The position numbers and the translations under genes are program-made. Under the pieces are notes generated by a model. The model saw only the letters and a list, made by a program, of their open reading frames with translations, did no database searches and was not told the DNA's origin. DNA of 64,000 bases from Gracilaria vermiculophylla (taxonomy: Eukaryota > Rhodophyta > Florideophyceae > Gracilariales > Gracilariaceae): positions 2,117,606 through 2,181,605 of the forward strand of contig JAHNZQ020000010.1 in NCBI GenBank assembly GCA_019155205.2, in the 5' to 3' direction. Position 1 is the stretch's first letter; each line of letters starts with the position of its first letter. Shown here one piece after another: positions 9,967 through 20,372 of this stretch.

Positions 9967-11832
9967 TCACTCATCATCTTGAAGGTAGTGTAACCCTCTA
10001 CTGAGCTTCTCAGCAAAAGCTCCGGCGACGTTATGCACCGCTTCCGCAGCATGCTGCACCACGTTGTCCGACGGCGGCGTGTTCCCATTCTCGCCGGAAA
10101 CCTCCTGCAGCAGCCCACGGATGTACACCTCGACGCCGTAGTCTTCGCTCTGGCCGTATAGAGCATCCACGTCAAAGTCCACGCTGTCGCGGCTGAGTTT
10201 GCTCTGCTTTAGGTCAGACGCCTTCTCGAGGCCGATTTCCTCCATGGCCTTGATGTGCTCGTCGTAGAACTCCTCCAGCTCCAGCAGCGTGTCGTGCCGG
10301 CTGCTGTCGTGCTTGCTCTGCTGCATGGCTTCCTCAAAGCAAACGCTGCACACAAAACTGCGCAGCAAACACCACGTCGGCGGCAACTCCCTCAGCCGCA
10401 CCATGAACCCAAACACGTCCGTGTGCTGCAGCAGCTGCATGCCGAGCTGCTTGTGGCGCGAGAACACCGCCCCAAGCGCCTGCGACACCCGTGTCAGCAC
10501 CACTTCGTTGCGGGTGAAAGCGCCTGCCAGCGCGAGCATGGCGCGCGGTAGCGCGTAGTCGTTGGCGCTTAGCAGCCTGCAAAGTGATTTCTCGTTGATC
10601 GTCACACATGCTTCTCGTACCAGATCCACGATTGCCAGCCGCGCACGTCCAACAATGACAGCGCCGTCAGCGTTTAGCTTCTGTGCCAACACCGGCACTG
10701 TATCGAGGAGCACACCGGTGATTATGCCGGTATCTACCTCAGACACGGCCTTTCGCATGGAAGGGAACAGAGAGTTTTTCTTCTTTCTCATCGCTCGCAA
10801 AAGCGAGCACAACAGCGTCATGGTTGGGTAAAACACGTCGGGGTGCTCGTGGGCAGCCGGCTCAAACGCCATGCTCACCAGCTTCTTGACCGGCTCCGGA
10901 CAGCGCAGCAGGTTGAGATAGTCCTTACAATCGTTGTACACAGAGGCGGTGATTAGACCGAGCCCGGCAGAATATTGAATGTCGGTGCGTTCATCCGAAT
11001 CCTCGTGTTTTCTGGGTATGCACAATGCGCGCATTGAAATGGCGGCCATGGCGTTGCACACGCCTTCCACACAGGCGACTGCATAAGTCTGACTGCCTTG
11101 CTTGTTGCCCAGCAACACGTGCAGCGAGTGCTCGAAGCGAGCCAACAACAGGTGGTGCACGCGTGATGTGGCCATCATGTGAATGGCACGCTTGTGCGTG
11201 GCAAGTATGGGAGAGTAGCCCGAGGTGAAAATCCGGGTACCCACAAAGCGAGGGAGTAAATCGGCGGCGGGTTGCAGACTAGCATGTTGCACCAGATGCG
11301 GCACCAGTTTGGTGCGGTACAAGGCCGAGGCGGTTTGCTTTGGAAAGTGGTGCAAAAGGTCGCGCAGAATGTCGGCGGCGTGGGCGGCCAAGGCGGCATC
11401 GAGCTTGGTGGGCGGGGCGCGGAACACGTCAGCAAAGGCGGTGATGAGCGAGGCGTCTTTGACGATGGCTTCCCGCAGCGTTGGTGGGCCGTGGCGGATG
11501 AGAATGGACAGCACCCAAGTGCGCGGCAGGCGCTCGCGAGGCGCGCTAGGCGACTGCAGTGGCGGCGAGAGCGCGGCGGCAACGACGTTATGCAGTAGCG
11601 TCTTGTTGGAGGCAATGTGGTTCACCAGGTCGGCAAGGTCGTCTGTGACGGCGGGGGCGGAGAGCCTGGCGAGGTTGTCGAGCAAATCTATGGCGGGAAG
11701 GTCACGATAGCGGCGGAGACTTGAGGGGGTGACGGCGGACTTGGAAGAGCAAAAGCGGAAGATGGAGGGGCGTTGGCGGGACTTGGGGGGACGCGCGTTG
11801 CTCCGACGAAGAGAGACGGCCGATAGACCCAT
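9967..11832 (-). CDS. SAPS-domain (PP6 regulatory subunit) like protein
   Basis: A 621-residue all-helical, armadillo-like protein. The block from about residue 40 to 190 follows the order of the SAPS domain of Sit4-associated/PP6 regulatory subunits: a short DLLDNLARL segment, helices, then VKDASLITAFADVF, LAAHAADILRDLL, LVPHLVQHA and ADLLPRFVG. These line up with human PP6R DESLLSLLYDFL, ASFFSKTIGNLI and MDLLLRLV. The C-terminus has VVQHAAEAVHNVAGAFAEKLSRG, like the family's final helix. Such proteins target the PP6/Sit4 catalytic subunit. Similarity is weak, so an unrelated HEAT/ARM protein is possible. The upstream extension of the frame runs into promoter sequence, so Met at 11832 is used. 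Confidence 0.55.
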   Translation of the reverse strand: MGLSAVSLRRSNARPPKSRQRPSIFRFCSSKSAVTPSSLRRYRDLPAIDLLDNLARLSAPAVTDDLADLVNHIASNKTLLHNVVAAALSPPLQSPSAPRERLPRTWVLSILIRHGPPTLREAIVKDASLITAFADVFRAPPTKLDAALAAHAADILRDLLHHFPKQTASALYRTKLVPHLVQHASLQPAADLLPRFVGTRIFTSGYSPILATHKRAIHMMATSRVHHLLLARFEHSLHVLLGNKQGSQTYAVACVEGVCNAMAAISMRALCIPRKHEDSDERTDIQYSAGLGLITASVYNDCKDYLNLLRCPEPVKKLVSMAFEPAAHEHPDVFYPTMTLLCSLLRAMRKKKNSLFPSMRKAVSEVDTGIITGVLLDTVPVLAQKLNADGAVIVGRARLAIVDLVREACVTINEKSLCRLLSANDYALPRAMLALAGAFTRNEVVLTRVSQALGAVFSRHKQLGMQLLQHTDVFGFMVRLRELPPTWCLLRSFVCSVCFEEAMQQSKHDSSRHDTLLELEEFYDEHIKAMEEIGLEKASDLKQSKLSRDSVDFDVDALYGQSEDYGVEVYIRGLLQEVSGENGNTPPSDNVVQHAAEAVHNVAGAFAEKLSRGLHYLQDDE

Positions 11833-12800
11833 GGCATGTTCGGAGCGGAGTGGAGGTGGGGGACGCGGGGGGGGGGTGGGAGTGGGGTTGGATTGGGAAG
11901 GTGGGAAAGCGTGGGGTGGGTGGGAGTAGCGACGGCGACGTTGGCGGTGGGGGGGGGAGCCGGGGATGGTGGCGGAACAAGCGCGGGGGGAGGGGGCGTG
12001 AGTTGGTTTTACGATGGGCACATTACCGACGGTCACACGGAGGCGACGTGCGACGTCTGCGTGGCACTTTTTGTCGTCGACAGCTATGCGCGGCCGCGGC
12101 GCAGGCGGCATGCATTTTGGAGAGCGCGTTGCGTGTGGCTGCCGCCGGCTAGGCGCCGCCGCGCAGCTGCGCCAATGGGCGGCGGCAGCGCCGGTGCGCG
12201 CGCTCCACACGGCCCAATGCACGTCGGCGACGCCGCGCGCGCCGCGCGCCACCATATCTCGCGCGCCGCCGACGCTTACATACCGCTCGCGCGCCGCCGC
12301 CGCCGCACTGTGGAAGCAACCCCCGTTCCCCACGTTCCTCTGTAGCCGCCACCGTCGCCGCCACCGCCGCTACCGCCGCCGCCACTGCCGCCACCGTCGC
12401 CGCCACCGCCGCCGCCACCGCTCTCGCGTGCGCTCCCCGCCCGCGTCGCGCGTATTCCGCCCGCCGTCCGGCCGCCGCCCCCATCTGCTCGCCTCCGCCC
12501 GCCTCCGCCCGCCTCCGCCCGCCTCCGCCCGCCTCCGCCTCCACTTTCGCGCGCAAGCGCTGTAAGGCCGCGCTGACGTTCTGTCAGGCGCTGGCTGTGC
12601 GCGGCGTGTCCACCTGTGCAAGCTGTGAAAGCTGTATGTGCTGGGTCCGCTGTGATCGCTGTGTCTGCTGTGCCCGCTGTGCATGCTGGTTGCTGCCGCG
12701 CCACGCTGCTTGAGCCGCCACCTCTTTTGAGCGGCTGATGCGCACCCGCTTTGTGCCCCGCTGCTAGCCGCCCCTACTCCCCCTCCGCCCGCACAACGCA
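11833..12800. promoter_or_regulatory. Divergent promoter region with triplet and decamer repeats
   Basis: This spacer lies between the SAPS-like gene and the hAT-derived gene. GCGCCAATGGGC is at 12169-12180. A GCC/ACC triplet tract spans about 12343-12420. A 10-bp CCTCCGCCCG tandem of about five copies is near 12489-12540. Imperfect GCTGTG-type repeats run at about 12590-12690. No supported gene is seen. Confidence 0.5.
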
Positions 12801-15467
12801 ATGCAGGTGGCCGCGTCCCCTTCCGCGCAGTCGCCGTCGCCGCCCCTCCCTGCCGACTCGCATCAATCCCCCCCCAAGAAGCTAAAGCGCCGCGGCAGGC
12901 CACGCTCTCCGGTCTTCACGTACTTCCGCCGCCTCGTCGATCACAACGGCCTTTTTCTCGGCAACCAATGCTCCTTTTGCAGCTTTGTCTCCAGGGACAG
13001 ATCTGAGAACCCCACCTACCTCACCAGACACATTATTCGCACCTGCGATGCCCCGCAGCATATCAAGGACGCCCTTGCCGCCAGATTTGCCAACTCCCAC
13101 ACCGTTGTCCATGCCGTCGATGCCGCGCCTGCCGCCGCTGCTTCTCCCCAACAACAGACCACCGTTGTCGTCTCATCGCACTCCCTTACCCTTCCCGACG
13201 ATGCCGCCAAGGCCCAACCGCTCTCGTTCGATTCGTCACAGCTCAATCACCCGCTGCCTGCCGCTGCGTCCGCCTCAGTCGCCCACGCCCTACCTACGCC
13301 CCACCACCAACAGCTGCGTCCGCTGGGCATCACCAAGTCGCGCCGCGGCCGTCCCAAGTCCCCCGCTCTGCTGCACTTTCGCCGACACATTGACGACAAG
13401 GGCCTCTTCATAGCCAACCAATGCATCCACTGCTCGTTTGTGTCACGCGATCGCTCGGAGAACTCCACGCTCTTGTTGAAGCACCTGCTGTCTCCGTCGT
13501 GTTCCGCCCCGGACCAAGTTCGCCAAATGCTGCTGGCGAGCAAGGCTTCGTCCAAATCGCTTCGGAAAAGGGCCGTGCCACTTGCTGTTGCGCCCGACTA
13601 TCTTGCCCACGCCACGGCGTCGTCTGCCGGTGATGCCCAACACAATCGTCAAGCGCTGGTTCTTTCTGTGCTTCGATTCCTGCTGGCAAATGATCTCCCG
13701 CTTGCCACGGCTGACAACCCGCTTTTTCAGCATTTGATGCTCACCGCAACAGGCCCCGCCGCTTTGTCGCAAGCTGGAACGGCCAACGCTGCAGCGCATG
13801 CGGACAACGCGCTCTCTTCCATTACCTCTCAGCAACTCGAGTGCTTTCTGTCCAACCATTCCGCCACTGAACTTGTCGACGTGTTCAACGATAAGCCACC
13901 TTCGCCGCATTCGTCAGCTCAGCTTATTATTTACTTCACCGACGCTTCTCAAGAAGCTGCATGTTGCAACCAGGCGCGTGCGCGCGGTAAAGAGGATGTG
14001 CTGTTCTCGGCGGAATCTGCCGCGTATGTTGCCTCGGTCTTTCGGTTCGTGTCAGCTTCGCACCTCTCTTATCTTTTTTCCAGGAATTGTCGTTTGAACT
14101 TTTCATCCAGCGTCGCCGACATTGTGCAGCATGCCCAACAGCAGTGCGACATCAAGTGTGCGCAGGTTCTCATCAGCAGGCCGCTTGTTCCCGATGGCAA
14201 ACCACGCGCGATTCCGAACATGAGGGATAACCTGCCCTGGGTCCCTGACGTCGTTAGAGAAGTTGACATACTTTGTCAGGAACTTCTGGCGCAGGTTCCG
14301 CTTCTTATCCGCGTCCTGAGACGGAATGTCATTCTCGCTGCTTACTTTAAAGAGGACTACAGTAAGACCGTTGCTGATGAAGTGTTTAGGCGAGACGACG
14401 AGGCAAGGAAAGTATTGCATCGCTACCTACAGTTTATCGTCAAACCAACGCTCGGAATTGCTTCTCTGCATGTCTTTGAGGCTGTTTCGCACACGTTCGA
14501 CCTTGTTTGTCAGGCGCAGAACAGTCACAAAGATGCGAAACGATTGGTGGACACTCGCGCGTTTTTCACAACATTGACGGAGGAAAATTGTGGAAACGTA
14601 CCACTGAGCCAGGAAATCATTCGTTTGCTACTTTCTAGTTCCTATCGCACAGACCTTAAGGCGTTCTTATCCGTCATGAAGCCATTGATTACTCTCATAT
14701 CCATGTTCAACATCACCCGCAACATGCCTCTTCTAAGATATTCTAATCCCTTTTTTGATACCGCGGACTTGTTTCGATGCCCGCTGGAGTTTCGGTCAAG
14801 GTCTCTGGCACACGTTCTATTGGATTGTGCGCGAACGATGCGGGAGCTCTATTCGGAAAAGTTGCCAGAGCACGAGGACGATTTGCGTCTACTTCGCGAG
14901 CATGTGGCTTGTCGTTTATTGGGGCAAGGTGTGGATGGATGCCCTCCTGTTGCAGATGATATCACTTACATCGCTGCGCTTTTGGACCCGAATAGCGACT
15001 TGCCAAATACGAAGGGCATAACGGTCGATGAGGTATGGAAGCGAGCTGTGCAATACGTGCAATCGCGTCATTCAGGTGGCGAGACGGGCGTCAAGACAGT
15101 CTTGGACCAATTAGACGCGTTCCATAATCGAAAGGGGCAGTTTGCCGATGACAGCTTGTTCAGCAAGTGTAGTGAAGATATGGACCCTTTGGAATGGTGG
15201 GAGAAGTGCGGACATGTTACACCTGAATTACAGTCGCTTGCTCTTGCCACTCTCAGCGTGCCTACAACCGCCTTCGCGGCTGTGAGACACATAACCAACC
15301 TCAATGCCTCCAACGAGGATTTGCAGCGATCCGTGGGGGACGAGGAAATGGAAAAGAGAAGGTTCATCACATGGAACCTGAGGTTGGCCGTGAGCCGATC
15401 GAAGGCTGATGTCAGTGAGGAGGTTGCCGAAGGCAACCGTCTCAAGACAGAGTCGGTGTTGTTGTAG
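12801..15467 (+). CDS. hAT-transposase-derived protein with two AT-hook/BED modules
   Basis: An 888-residue protein. The N-terminus holds two copies of a module of AT-hook (RRGRPRSP at 30-37 and RRGRPKSP near 184-191) plus a zinc finger with Cx2C-x16-H-x4-5-C spacing (C57, C60, H77, C82 and a second near 208-236). Both contain SFVSRDRSEN. The middle is a long helical region with features of hAT elements, including AALLDPNSDLP. The C-terminus has DPLEWWEKCG and LALATLSVPTTAFAAVRHI, which match the hAT dimerisation region. The family cuts and pastes DNA, but no terminal inverted repeats or target duplication were recognised and the frame is intact, so it may be a domesticated regulator. The catalytic acids cannot be assigned confidently. 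Confidence 0.7.
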   Translation: MQVAASPSAQSPSPPLPADSHQSPPKKLKRRGRPRSPVFTYFRRLVDHNGLFLGNQCSFCSFVSRDRSENPTYLTRHIIRTCDAPQHIKDALAARFANSHTVVHAVDAAPAAAASPQQQTTVVVSSHSLTLPDDAAKAQPLSFDSSQLNHPLPAAASASVAHALPTPHHQQLRPLGITKSRRGRPKSPALLHFRRHIDDKGLFIANQCIHCSFVSRDRSENSTLLLKHLLSPSCSAPDQVRQMLLASKASSKSLRKRAVPLAVAPDYLAHATASSAGDAQHNRQALVLSVLRFLLANDLPLATADNPLFQHLMLTATGPAALSQAGTANAAAHADNALSSITSQQLECFLSNHSATELVDVFNDKPPSPHSSAQLIIYFTDASQEAACCNQARARGKEDVLFSAESAAYVASVFRFVSASHLSYLFSRNCRLNFSSSVADIVQHAQQQCDIKCAQVLISRPLVPDGKPRAIPNMRDNLPWVPDVVREVDILCQELLAQVPLLIRVLRRNVILAAYFKEDYSKTVADEVFRRDDEARKVLHRYLQFIVKPTLGIASLHVFEAVSHTFDLVCQAQNSHKDAKRLVDTRAFFTTLTEENCGNVPLSQEIIRLLLSSSYRTDLKAFLSVMKPLITLISMFNITRNMPLLRYSNPFFDTADLFRCPLEFRSRSLAHVLLDCARTMRELYSEKLPEHEDDLRLLREHVACRLLGQGVDGCPPVADDITYIAALLDPNSDLPNTKGITVDEVWKRAVQYVQSRHSGGETGVKTVLDQLDAFHNRKGQFADDSLFSKCSEDMDPLEWWEKCGHVTPELQSLALATLSVPTTAFAAVRHITNLNASNEDLQRSVGDEEMEKRRFITWNLRLAVSRSKADVSEEVAEGNRLKTESVLL

Positions 15468-15882
15468 ATATGTAAAGGAGGCGTGCCACCCAGCCGATAA
15501 ATATACTTGAGGTCATCTGGAACGTGTACACTAAAAACATGTCTGAAAGCGTCGCACAGATATTGATAGATTCGTCAGCTGTGCTCCACTCCGATTGTGG
15601 ATTTCTTCAGGTAGCTCATAGTGGATATTGAATTGAACATGCTGCAATTTTGCATCTGGGTGGGATGCATGACAGCAGAGCACTGGGAGGTGTGTAGTAG
15701 CGAGCCCTGTGCTGGTGACATGTAATTGAGCGCTGTTGGTTGTCCATTTGTTCTTTTCGTCTTCCGGCTTGGCTACTGTCATACCCGACGACGTATGACG
15801 TGCTCCTTGAACTCGAATTACGGGAGTAATAAGTCTTTTCCACGAGCACTTCTCTTCATCTCTGACAGAAAAGACATCTACC
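15468..15882. other. Intergenic between same-strand genes
   Basis: About 415 bases lie between the hAT-derived gene and the GT7 gene. The base composition is balanced. Short frames on both strands lack any domain. I see nothing functional beyond presumed UTRs. Confidence 0.4.
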
Positions 15883-17523
15883 ATGGCTGCAGGAACTGTC
15901 TTTGGCGCTTCGCGTCGCTATCGCACTACCTCAACAGTTCCCCACTCCCAAAACCTGTCAGGCCATCGTCGATCTCCCTTGCCGAAGGCACGTTCTCAGT
16001 TCTATCGGACCCTGGCCTTTGTGTCAATATCATGTGTCATAGTGCTTGGGGCATTTTTTTGGAAGCCGGCGCATCAAGCCACTGCCCCTAGTTTTCAGGC
16101 CACTTTGTCTCGGTTGTCGACTGCGCAGTTAGAGCGTTTCTTCTCAGCTGCAGTGCCTGCCGTATCAAACCCGTCAGCAGCGTTTGCTGATCGTCCGCCG
16201 CGAATAAGTGGCGGTCACCATGATGGCCACGCCTTCTTCATGACGGACGATGTAAGTGACCCGTTTTTCGGAAAGTGTTATGTTGCCTCACAACGGTCCA
16301 TGTTTCATCCGTGTTTGAGTCGCGGTGCGGATCGTGCGGAGATCAAGGCGAGACAGTTTGCCAAGCAACCCAGGGATTTTGACGATGTGTTCGCCGTCGT
16401 GGATGAGAAGAGGTTTCTCTACCACGCTGATCGACCAAGTGTGCACACGGTTGACGAACTGGGTGCTGGGTTGGACACTGACTACGAGGATATCCGAAAG
16501 GTTGCCATCTCACTTACCCAACAAGACGTGACGAAGGGTACGTTGAACAACATCCATACACCTGTTGTCTACATGCGCAACACGCGCCGAGATGGGTTTC
16601 AGAGCATCGTCAACGTCCGTGCTGATGTGGAGTACTTCAACCGCAACGGCACCAAGCGAGCTGCTAAACCGAAAGTGAGTCGTGTTGTGACGGTCACGAA
16701 AGGTTTTGGAAGACCATGTCAAGTGCACTTTGTACGCCCGCACGAATCAGTGCGCATTCACATAATAGTGACATACTCGGGCCGACCTGGTAGATTAGAT
16801 GCTTTCTTCACAGCGTTTAATGCATACTTTAAAAAGACGCAAACAGACTTACTCCGTATCCTGGTGGCCACGACGAAGAAGGAGGAAGCACAAGTGAAAT
16901 CTAAAATCAAAAAGTTTAAGCAGTTAACGCAAAACAGGGTCAGCACGGTGCAATCACGGGGAGATGCACAGGGTCGATTTTCACGTGCTGTGGCAATAAG
17001 AGAAGCTGCCAAGCTCGTACCTGGGAAGGAAATCATGTTCATTTCAGACATAGATGTGGTGATTCGCGGTAATTTTCTGCAAAACTGCCGAGTGAATTCC
17101 ATCATGGGGTCACAGGTGTGGTTTCCCGTCATGTTCTCTCTATATCCGTACGGAAAGTCGCTGTCGAGCAAAGACGGGTTTTGGAGGAGAAGTAGCTATG
17201 GAATGGCGTGTATGTACAAGTCTGATTTTGACAAAGTTGGGGGTTTTGGAGGGAATGAGGAAAAAGCATTCCAGGGCTGGGGTGCTGAAGATGTTTTCTT
17301 GTACAATCGGTTCCGGGATAACTCAGACTATGCGGTGCTTAGAACTCTGGACCCGGGGTTGTTACATCAGTGGCATGGTAAGGAGTGTCCCAAAAACGAA
17401 CACTACAAAGATTGCATGCGGACGGTTTTCATGACTATCGGTAGTCAAGAGGCGGTAGCAAAGTTGATGGCTGATGCCAACGTGGACATCTCCGGTTTGA
17501 CCAAGGACGCCCCACCTGTCTAA
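15883..17523 (+). CDS. Golgi GT7 glycosyltransferase, chondroitin synthase/CHGN type
   Basis: A 546-residue type II membrane protein. After a ~40-residue basic cytosolic tail comes one membrane span (TLAFVSISCVIVLGAFFW, about 44-61) and a lumenal stem. The catalytic domain starts near VRIHIIVTYSGRPGRLDAFF. It has the metal-binding ISDIDVVIRGNFL, then FQGWGAEDVFLYNRF and LDPGLLHQWHGKEC with NEHYKDCMRTVF, matching the GWGxED and C-terminal His/Cys segments of the CHGN domain. In animals these enzymes build chondroitin backbones. In red algae related proteins have been proposed for sulfated galactan synthesis. Donor and acceptor here are inferred only at family level. The gene is complete, with no intron. 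Confidence 0.85.
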   Translation: MAAGTVFGASRRYRTTSTVPHSQNLSGHRRSPLPKARSQFYRTLAFVSISCVIVLGAFFWKPAHQATAPSFQATLSRLSTAQLERFFSAAVPAVSNPSAAFADRPPRISGGHHDGHAFFMTDDVSDPFFGKCYVASQRSMFHPCLSRGADRAEIKARQFAKQPRDFDDVFAVVDEKRFLYHADRPSVHTVDELGAGLDTDYEDIRKVAISLTQQDVTKGTLNNIHTPVVYMRNTRRDGFQSIVNVRADVEYFNRNGTKRAAKPKVSRVVTVTKGFGRPCQVHFVRPHESVRIHIIVTYSGRPGRLDAFFTAFNAYFKKTQTDLLRILVATTKKEEAQVKSKIKKFKQLTQNRVSTVQSRGDAQGRFSRAVAIREAAKLVPGKEIMFISDIDVVIRGNFLQNCRVNSIMGSQVWFPVMFSLYPYGKSLSSKDGFWRRSSYGMACMYKSDFDKVGGFGGNEEKAFQGWGAEDVFLYNRFRDNSDYAVLRTLDPGLLHQWHGKECPKNEHYKDCMRTVFMTIGSQEAVAKLMADANVDISGLTKDAPPV

Positions 17524-17673
17524 AAGACTGTGCGCTTCCACTTTGCAACGCGTGCTCCGACATGCGAATTGGACCAAAACGGTCCTTTGTGAAATGGTTG
17601 TTTGACATTTTGAGTTGCAGCAAGGCGGAAAGATAGTGAATCATGCGTACGAGTAGAAGTAACTTTTAAATCA

Positions 17674-17712
<39 letters not shown>

Positions 17713-18322
17713 TTATACCGCTAACTGCACGCCACATTAAAACGAGCTGCGTCGAAACTGCTGCTACGTGGATGTAGATCATCGTATTGTAAGTAGAGAT
17801 TGATCATAAAGGATGTACATCATTGTCCTACTCACCCATCTGAACGTAGTCCTGTGCAAGTTGTGGGATTCTGTGCCGCAATTAGGGAGTATTTTGAGCA
17901 GATCAACACATGGTACCGTATTTTTTGCTGCAAGTCAGGAGGCTGAGCGGGGCTCGAAGCTGAAAAGTGAGTACAGTATCAAGATGGGAATGTGCGCCGA
18001 CGAGATTCGCTGCCAGTGTCGAAGCTGCGACCGCCCACAACAATCAGAACCTCCGAGCCTCGAGCCCTGTTCACCGAAAAGCTGCGGCGGTAGGCCCTGG
18101 TGCTGACGTGTTTCCGTGAATTTAAAATCTTGGCGCAATCTCATGCTGTCCGTCGGGCAGAACTTCACCCATTAAAAAATCCTCCTCCCGCGTTTCGTTG
18201 TCGATGACCGAGCTGCTGACGTGCAACGGTAACGAATCGCCGTTGCGAACAGATCTCTGTTTTCAGCTCGCCACACTCAACTAAGTCCTACTCGTACCGA
18301 CCACACCCAGCCCCTCCATCTA
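17524..18322. other. Intergenic between GT7 gene and EPSP synthase gene
   Basis: About 800 bases with an AT microsatellite and no convincing frame. The last ~200 bases are pyrimidine-richer and probably contain the EPSPS promoter and leader. Confidence 0.4.
17677..17709. repeat. (AT)16 microsatellite
   Basis: A pure AT dinucleotide tract lies about 150 bases downstream of the GT7 stop, in a low-GC spacer. Confidence 0.95.
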
Positions 18323-19783
18323 ATGACGCTGCCGTCCGCTTTCGTGTCAGCTCTGCCGCTGTGCTCTCGCAGCACACGCTCGCCATTCGTCAGCGCGGGT
18401 GATGGACACTTTAGTGCGACTAGTTCGCGTGGCCCCCGCACCTTCTGTGTGAGGCGTTGCACGCGCATTCGAATGGCGATGTCCACTGCGGAGTCTCTTC
18501 GATTGAACCCCATCAATCAAATGAGCGGAACCATCAATCTGCCTGGATCTAAATCGCTCTCTAATCGCGTCTTGTTGCTGTCCGCTTTGGCGAGCGGCAC
18601 GACCGAGATTCGTAACCTGCTACAATCCGACGACGTGCGCTACATGAAGGCGGCGCTTGATGCGCTCGGGATTCACCACGAACAGATTGACGACGTGGTG
18701 CGGGTGTCCGGATGTGCTGGCGATATCCCTATTGCCACTGCGGACTTGTTCCTCGGCAATGCCGGAACTGCGATGAGACCGCTGACGGCTGCGTTGTGCA
18801 CGGCAAACAAGTCTGGTGTCTACGAGCTGGATGGCACTCCCCGAATGAGGGAGCGCCCCATAGCGGATCTGATCGATGCGTTAAAGCAATTAGGAGCAAA
18901 CGTCGAGTGCTCTGAAACTGGGTGCCCTCCGGTGGTCATTCGCAACAAAGACGGCTTGCCGGGCGGGGAGGCGTACGTGAGCGGCAAGATCAGCTCCCAG
19001 TATTTGAGCGCATTGCTGATGGCTGCGCCGCTCGCCAAGAACGACACGACCATCATAATCAAGGACACACTGGTGTCAGTTCCATACGTGAAGATGACAA
19101 TCAATCTGATGAGCAAATATGGCGTGACAGTGAATGTGAACAAAGAGTACACGCAGTTTGACATAGCAGCGCAACAGAAATATGTTTCGCCGGGCGAGGT
19201 GTTTGTCGAAGGTGACGCGTCGTCAGCAAGTTATTTCCTGGCTGGGGGGGCCATCACTGGCGGGCCAGTGACCGTGCGCGGATGCGGCTCGGACTCAATT
19301 CAAGGCGACGTGCAATTCGCAAGCGTGTTGGAACAGATGGGGGCCCAAGTGACTTGGGACAAGAACTCAATCAGTATAAGTCGCGACACAAACACGATGC
19401 TGAAGGGCGTTGATGTTGACTGCGGAGACATCCCGGACGCGGCGATGAGTCTCGCAACAACTGCACTGTTTGCAGAGGGACAGACTGCGATCCGCAATGT
19501 GTACAACTGGCGCGTGAAGGAGACGGAACGGATGAAGGCCATCGTAACCGAGCTGCGCAAGCTGGGCGCCGACGTTGAGGAGGGGCGCGACTACTGCATC
19601 ATCACGCCGCCGCGGACGCTGAGAGAGGGAGTTGCGATCGATACGTACGACGACCACCGCATGGCGATGGCATTCTCGCTGGCGGCCTGCGGTGGCGTGG
19701 CCGTGGTGATCAACGACCCCGCGTGCACGGCGAAGACATTCCCGACGTACTTCGACGAGCTGGCGAAGCTGACGGGCGCATGA
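18323..19783 (+). CDS. EPSPS: 3-phosphoshikimate 1-carboxyvinyltransferase (EPSP synthase), plastid
   Basis: A 486-residue enzyme of the shikimate pathway joining shikimate-3-phosphate and phosphoenolpyruvate. The first ~50 residues are Ser/Arg-rich and lack acids, a likely plastid transit peptide; a second Met pair at 51-53 may mark the mature start. [10 protein letters not shown] (73-82) binds substrate. [13 protein letters not shown] (145-157) is the class I signature with the proline at 153. [46 protein letters not shown] and [15 protein letters not shown] follow in order. It stands alone, not as part of a fungal AROM fusion. The class I motif predicts glyphosate sensitivity. The cupin gene follows 82 bases downstream on the same strand. 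Confidence 0.96.
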   Translation: MTLPSAFVSALPLCSRSTRSPFVSAGDGHFSATSSRGPRTFCVRRCTRIRMAMSTAESLRLNPINQMSGTINLPGSKSLSNRVLLLSALASGTTEIRNLLQSDDVRYMKAALDALGIHHEQIDDVVRVSGCAGDIPIATADLFLGNAGTAMRPLTAALCTANKSGVYELDGTPRMRERPIADLIDALKQLGANVECSETGCPPVVIRNKDGLPGGEAYVSGKISSQYLSALLMAAPLAKNDTTIIIKDTLVSVPYVKMTINLMSKYGVTVNVNKEYTQFDIAAQQKYVSPGEVFVEGDASSASYFLAGGAITGGPVTVRGCGSDSIQGDVQFASVLEQMGAQVTWDKNSISISRDTNTMLKGVDVDCGDIPDAAMSLATTALFAEGQTAIRNVYNWRVKETERMKAIVTELRKLGADVEEGRDYCIITPPRTLREGVAIDTYDDHRMAMAFSLAACGGVAVVINDPACTAKTFPTYFDELAKLTGA

Positions 19784-19865
19784 CACGCGCGCCGACCACC
19801 AGTAAAATCGGAGCGCAGACGCTGCGCGTTGCGCGCAAGTCACCCTCCACACGCCGCCTTTCCCC

Positions 19866-20372
19866 ATGGACCTCGCCGGCCGCGAGCGGCCGCTGCGGCG
19901 CCGCGCCGCGTCGTTCGTGCTGGCGTGTCTCGGCATAGGGCTTGCGTCGCTGTGGCTGCGGACGCCGCCCGCCACCCACGACCCCCTCGTTCGCGTGTAC
20001 GACGCACGCACGGGCGCGGGCATGCACGCAGTGCGGCCGCTTGTTCTCGACTCCGACAGCAGCACCAACAGGACCAATTGGGAGGCTGTGCGCACGCCCC
20101 AGCTGCACGCGGGCCTTGAGCGCGTCGAGGCCGGCGCCCGAATCCCGCCGCACTCCCACTCCACGGAAGAGATTGTTCTCGTCTACGACGGGCGCGGGTA
20201 CGTCCTCCTCGACCACGACTACAAGATTGCCATTCAGAGCGGTTCCCTCGTCCACATCCCCACGGGTGTTCGCCACGAGTTTCATAATGCGGCAGATCAT
20301 CCGATGTGGCTGATGTGGTGTTTCCCAACCGTCAAACAACACCACGCGTTTCAATTTCGCCAACGATACTAA
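19866..20372 (+). CDS. Membrane-anchored small cupin-domain protein
   Basis: A 168-residue protein. A basic N-terminus (RRRAAS) precedes one hydrophobic segment (FVLACLGIGLASLWL, about 18-32), either a signal anchor or uncleaved signal. The remainder is one cupin-2 beta barrel. Motif 1 is IPPHSHSTEEIVLVYDGRG, with the metal-binding His-x-His and Glu. Motif 2 is GSLVHIPTGVRHEFHN, with the final His. The metal site therefore looks intact. Substrate is unknown; small cupins range from dioxygenases to isomerases to binding proteins. A functional tie to EPSPS upstream is not implied, because this genome does not look operonic. Confidence 0.72.
   Translation: MDLAGRERPLRRRAASFVLACLGIGLASLWLRTPPATHDPLVRVYDARTGAGMHAVRPLVLDSDSSTNRTNWEAVRTPQLHAGLERVEAGARIPPHSHSTEEIVLVYDGRGYVLLDHDYKIAIQSGSLVHIPTGVRHEFHNAADHPMWLMWCFPTVKQHHAFQFRQRY

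Noticed and set aside
12400..16000. Terminal inverted repeats of a live hAT element
   Set aside because: Looking on both sides of the hAT-derived gene I found no convincing short inverted ends or 8-bp target duplication by eye.
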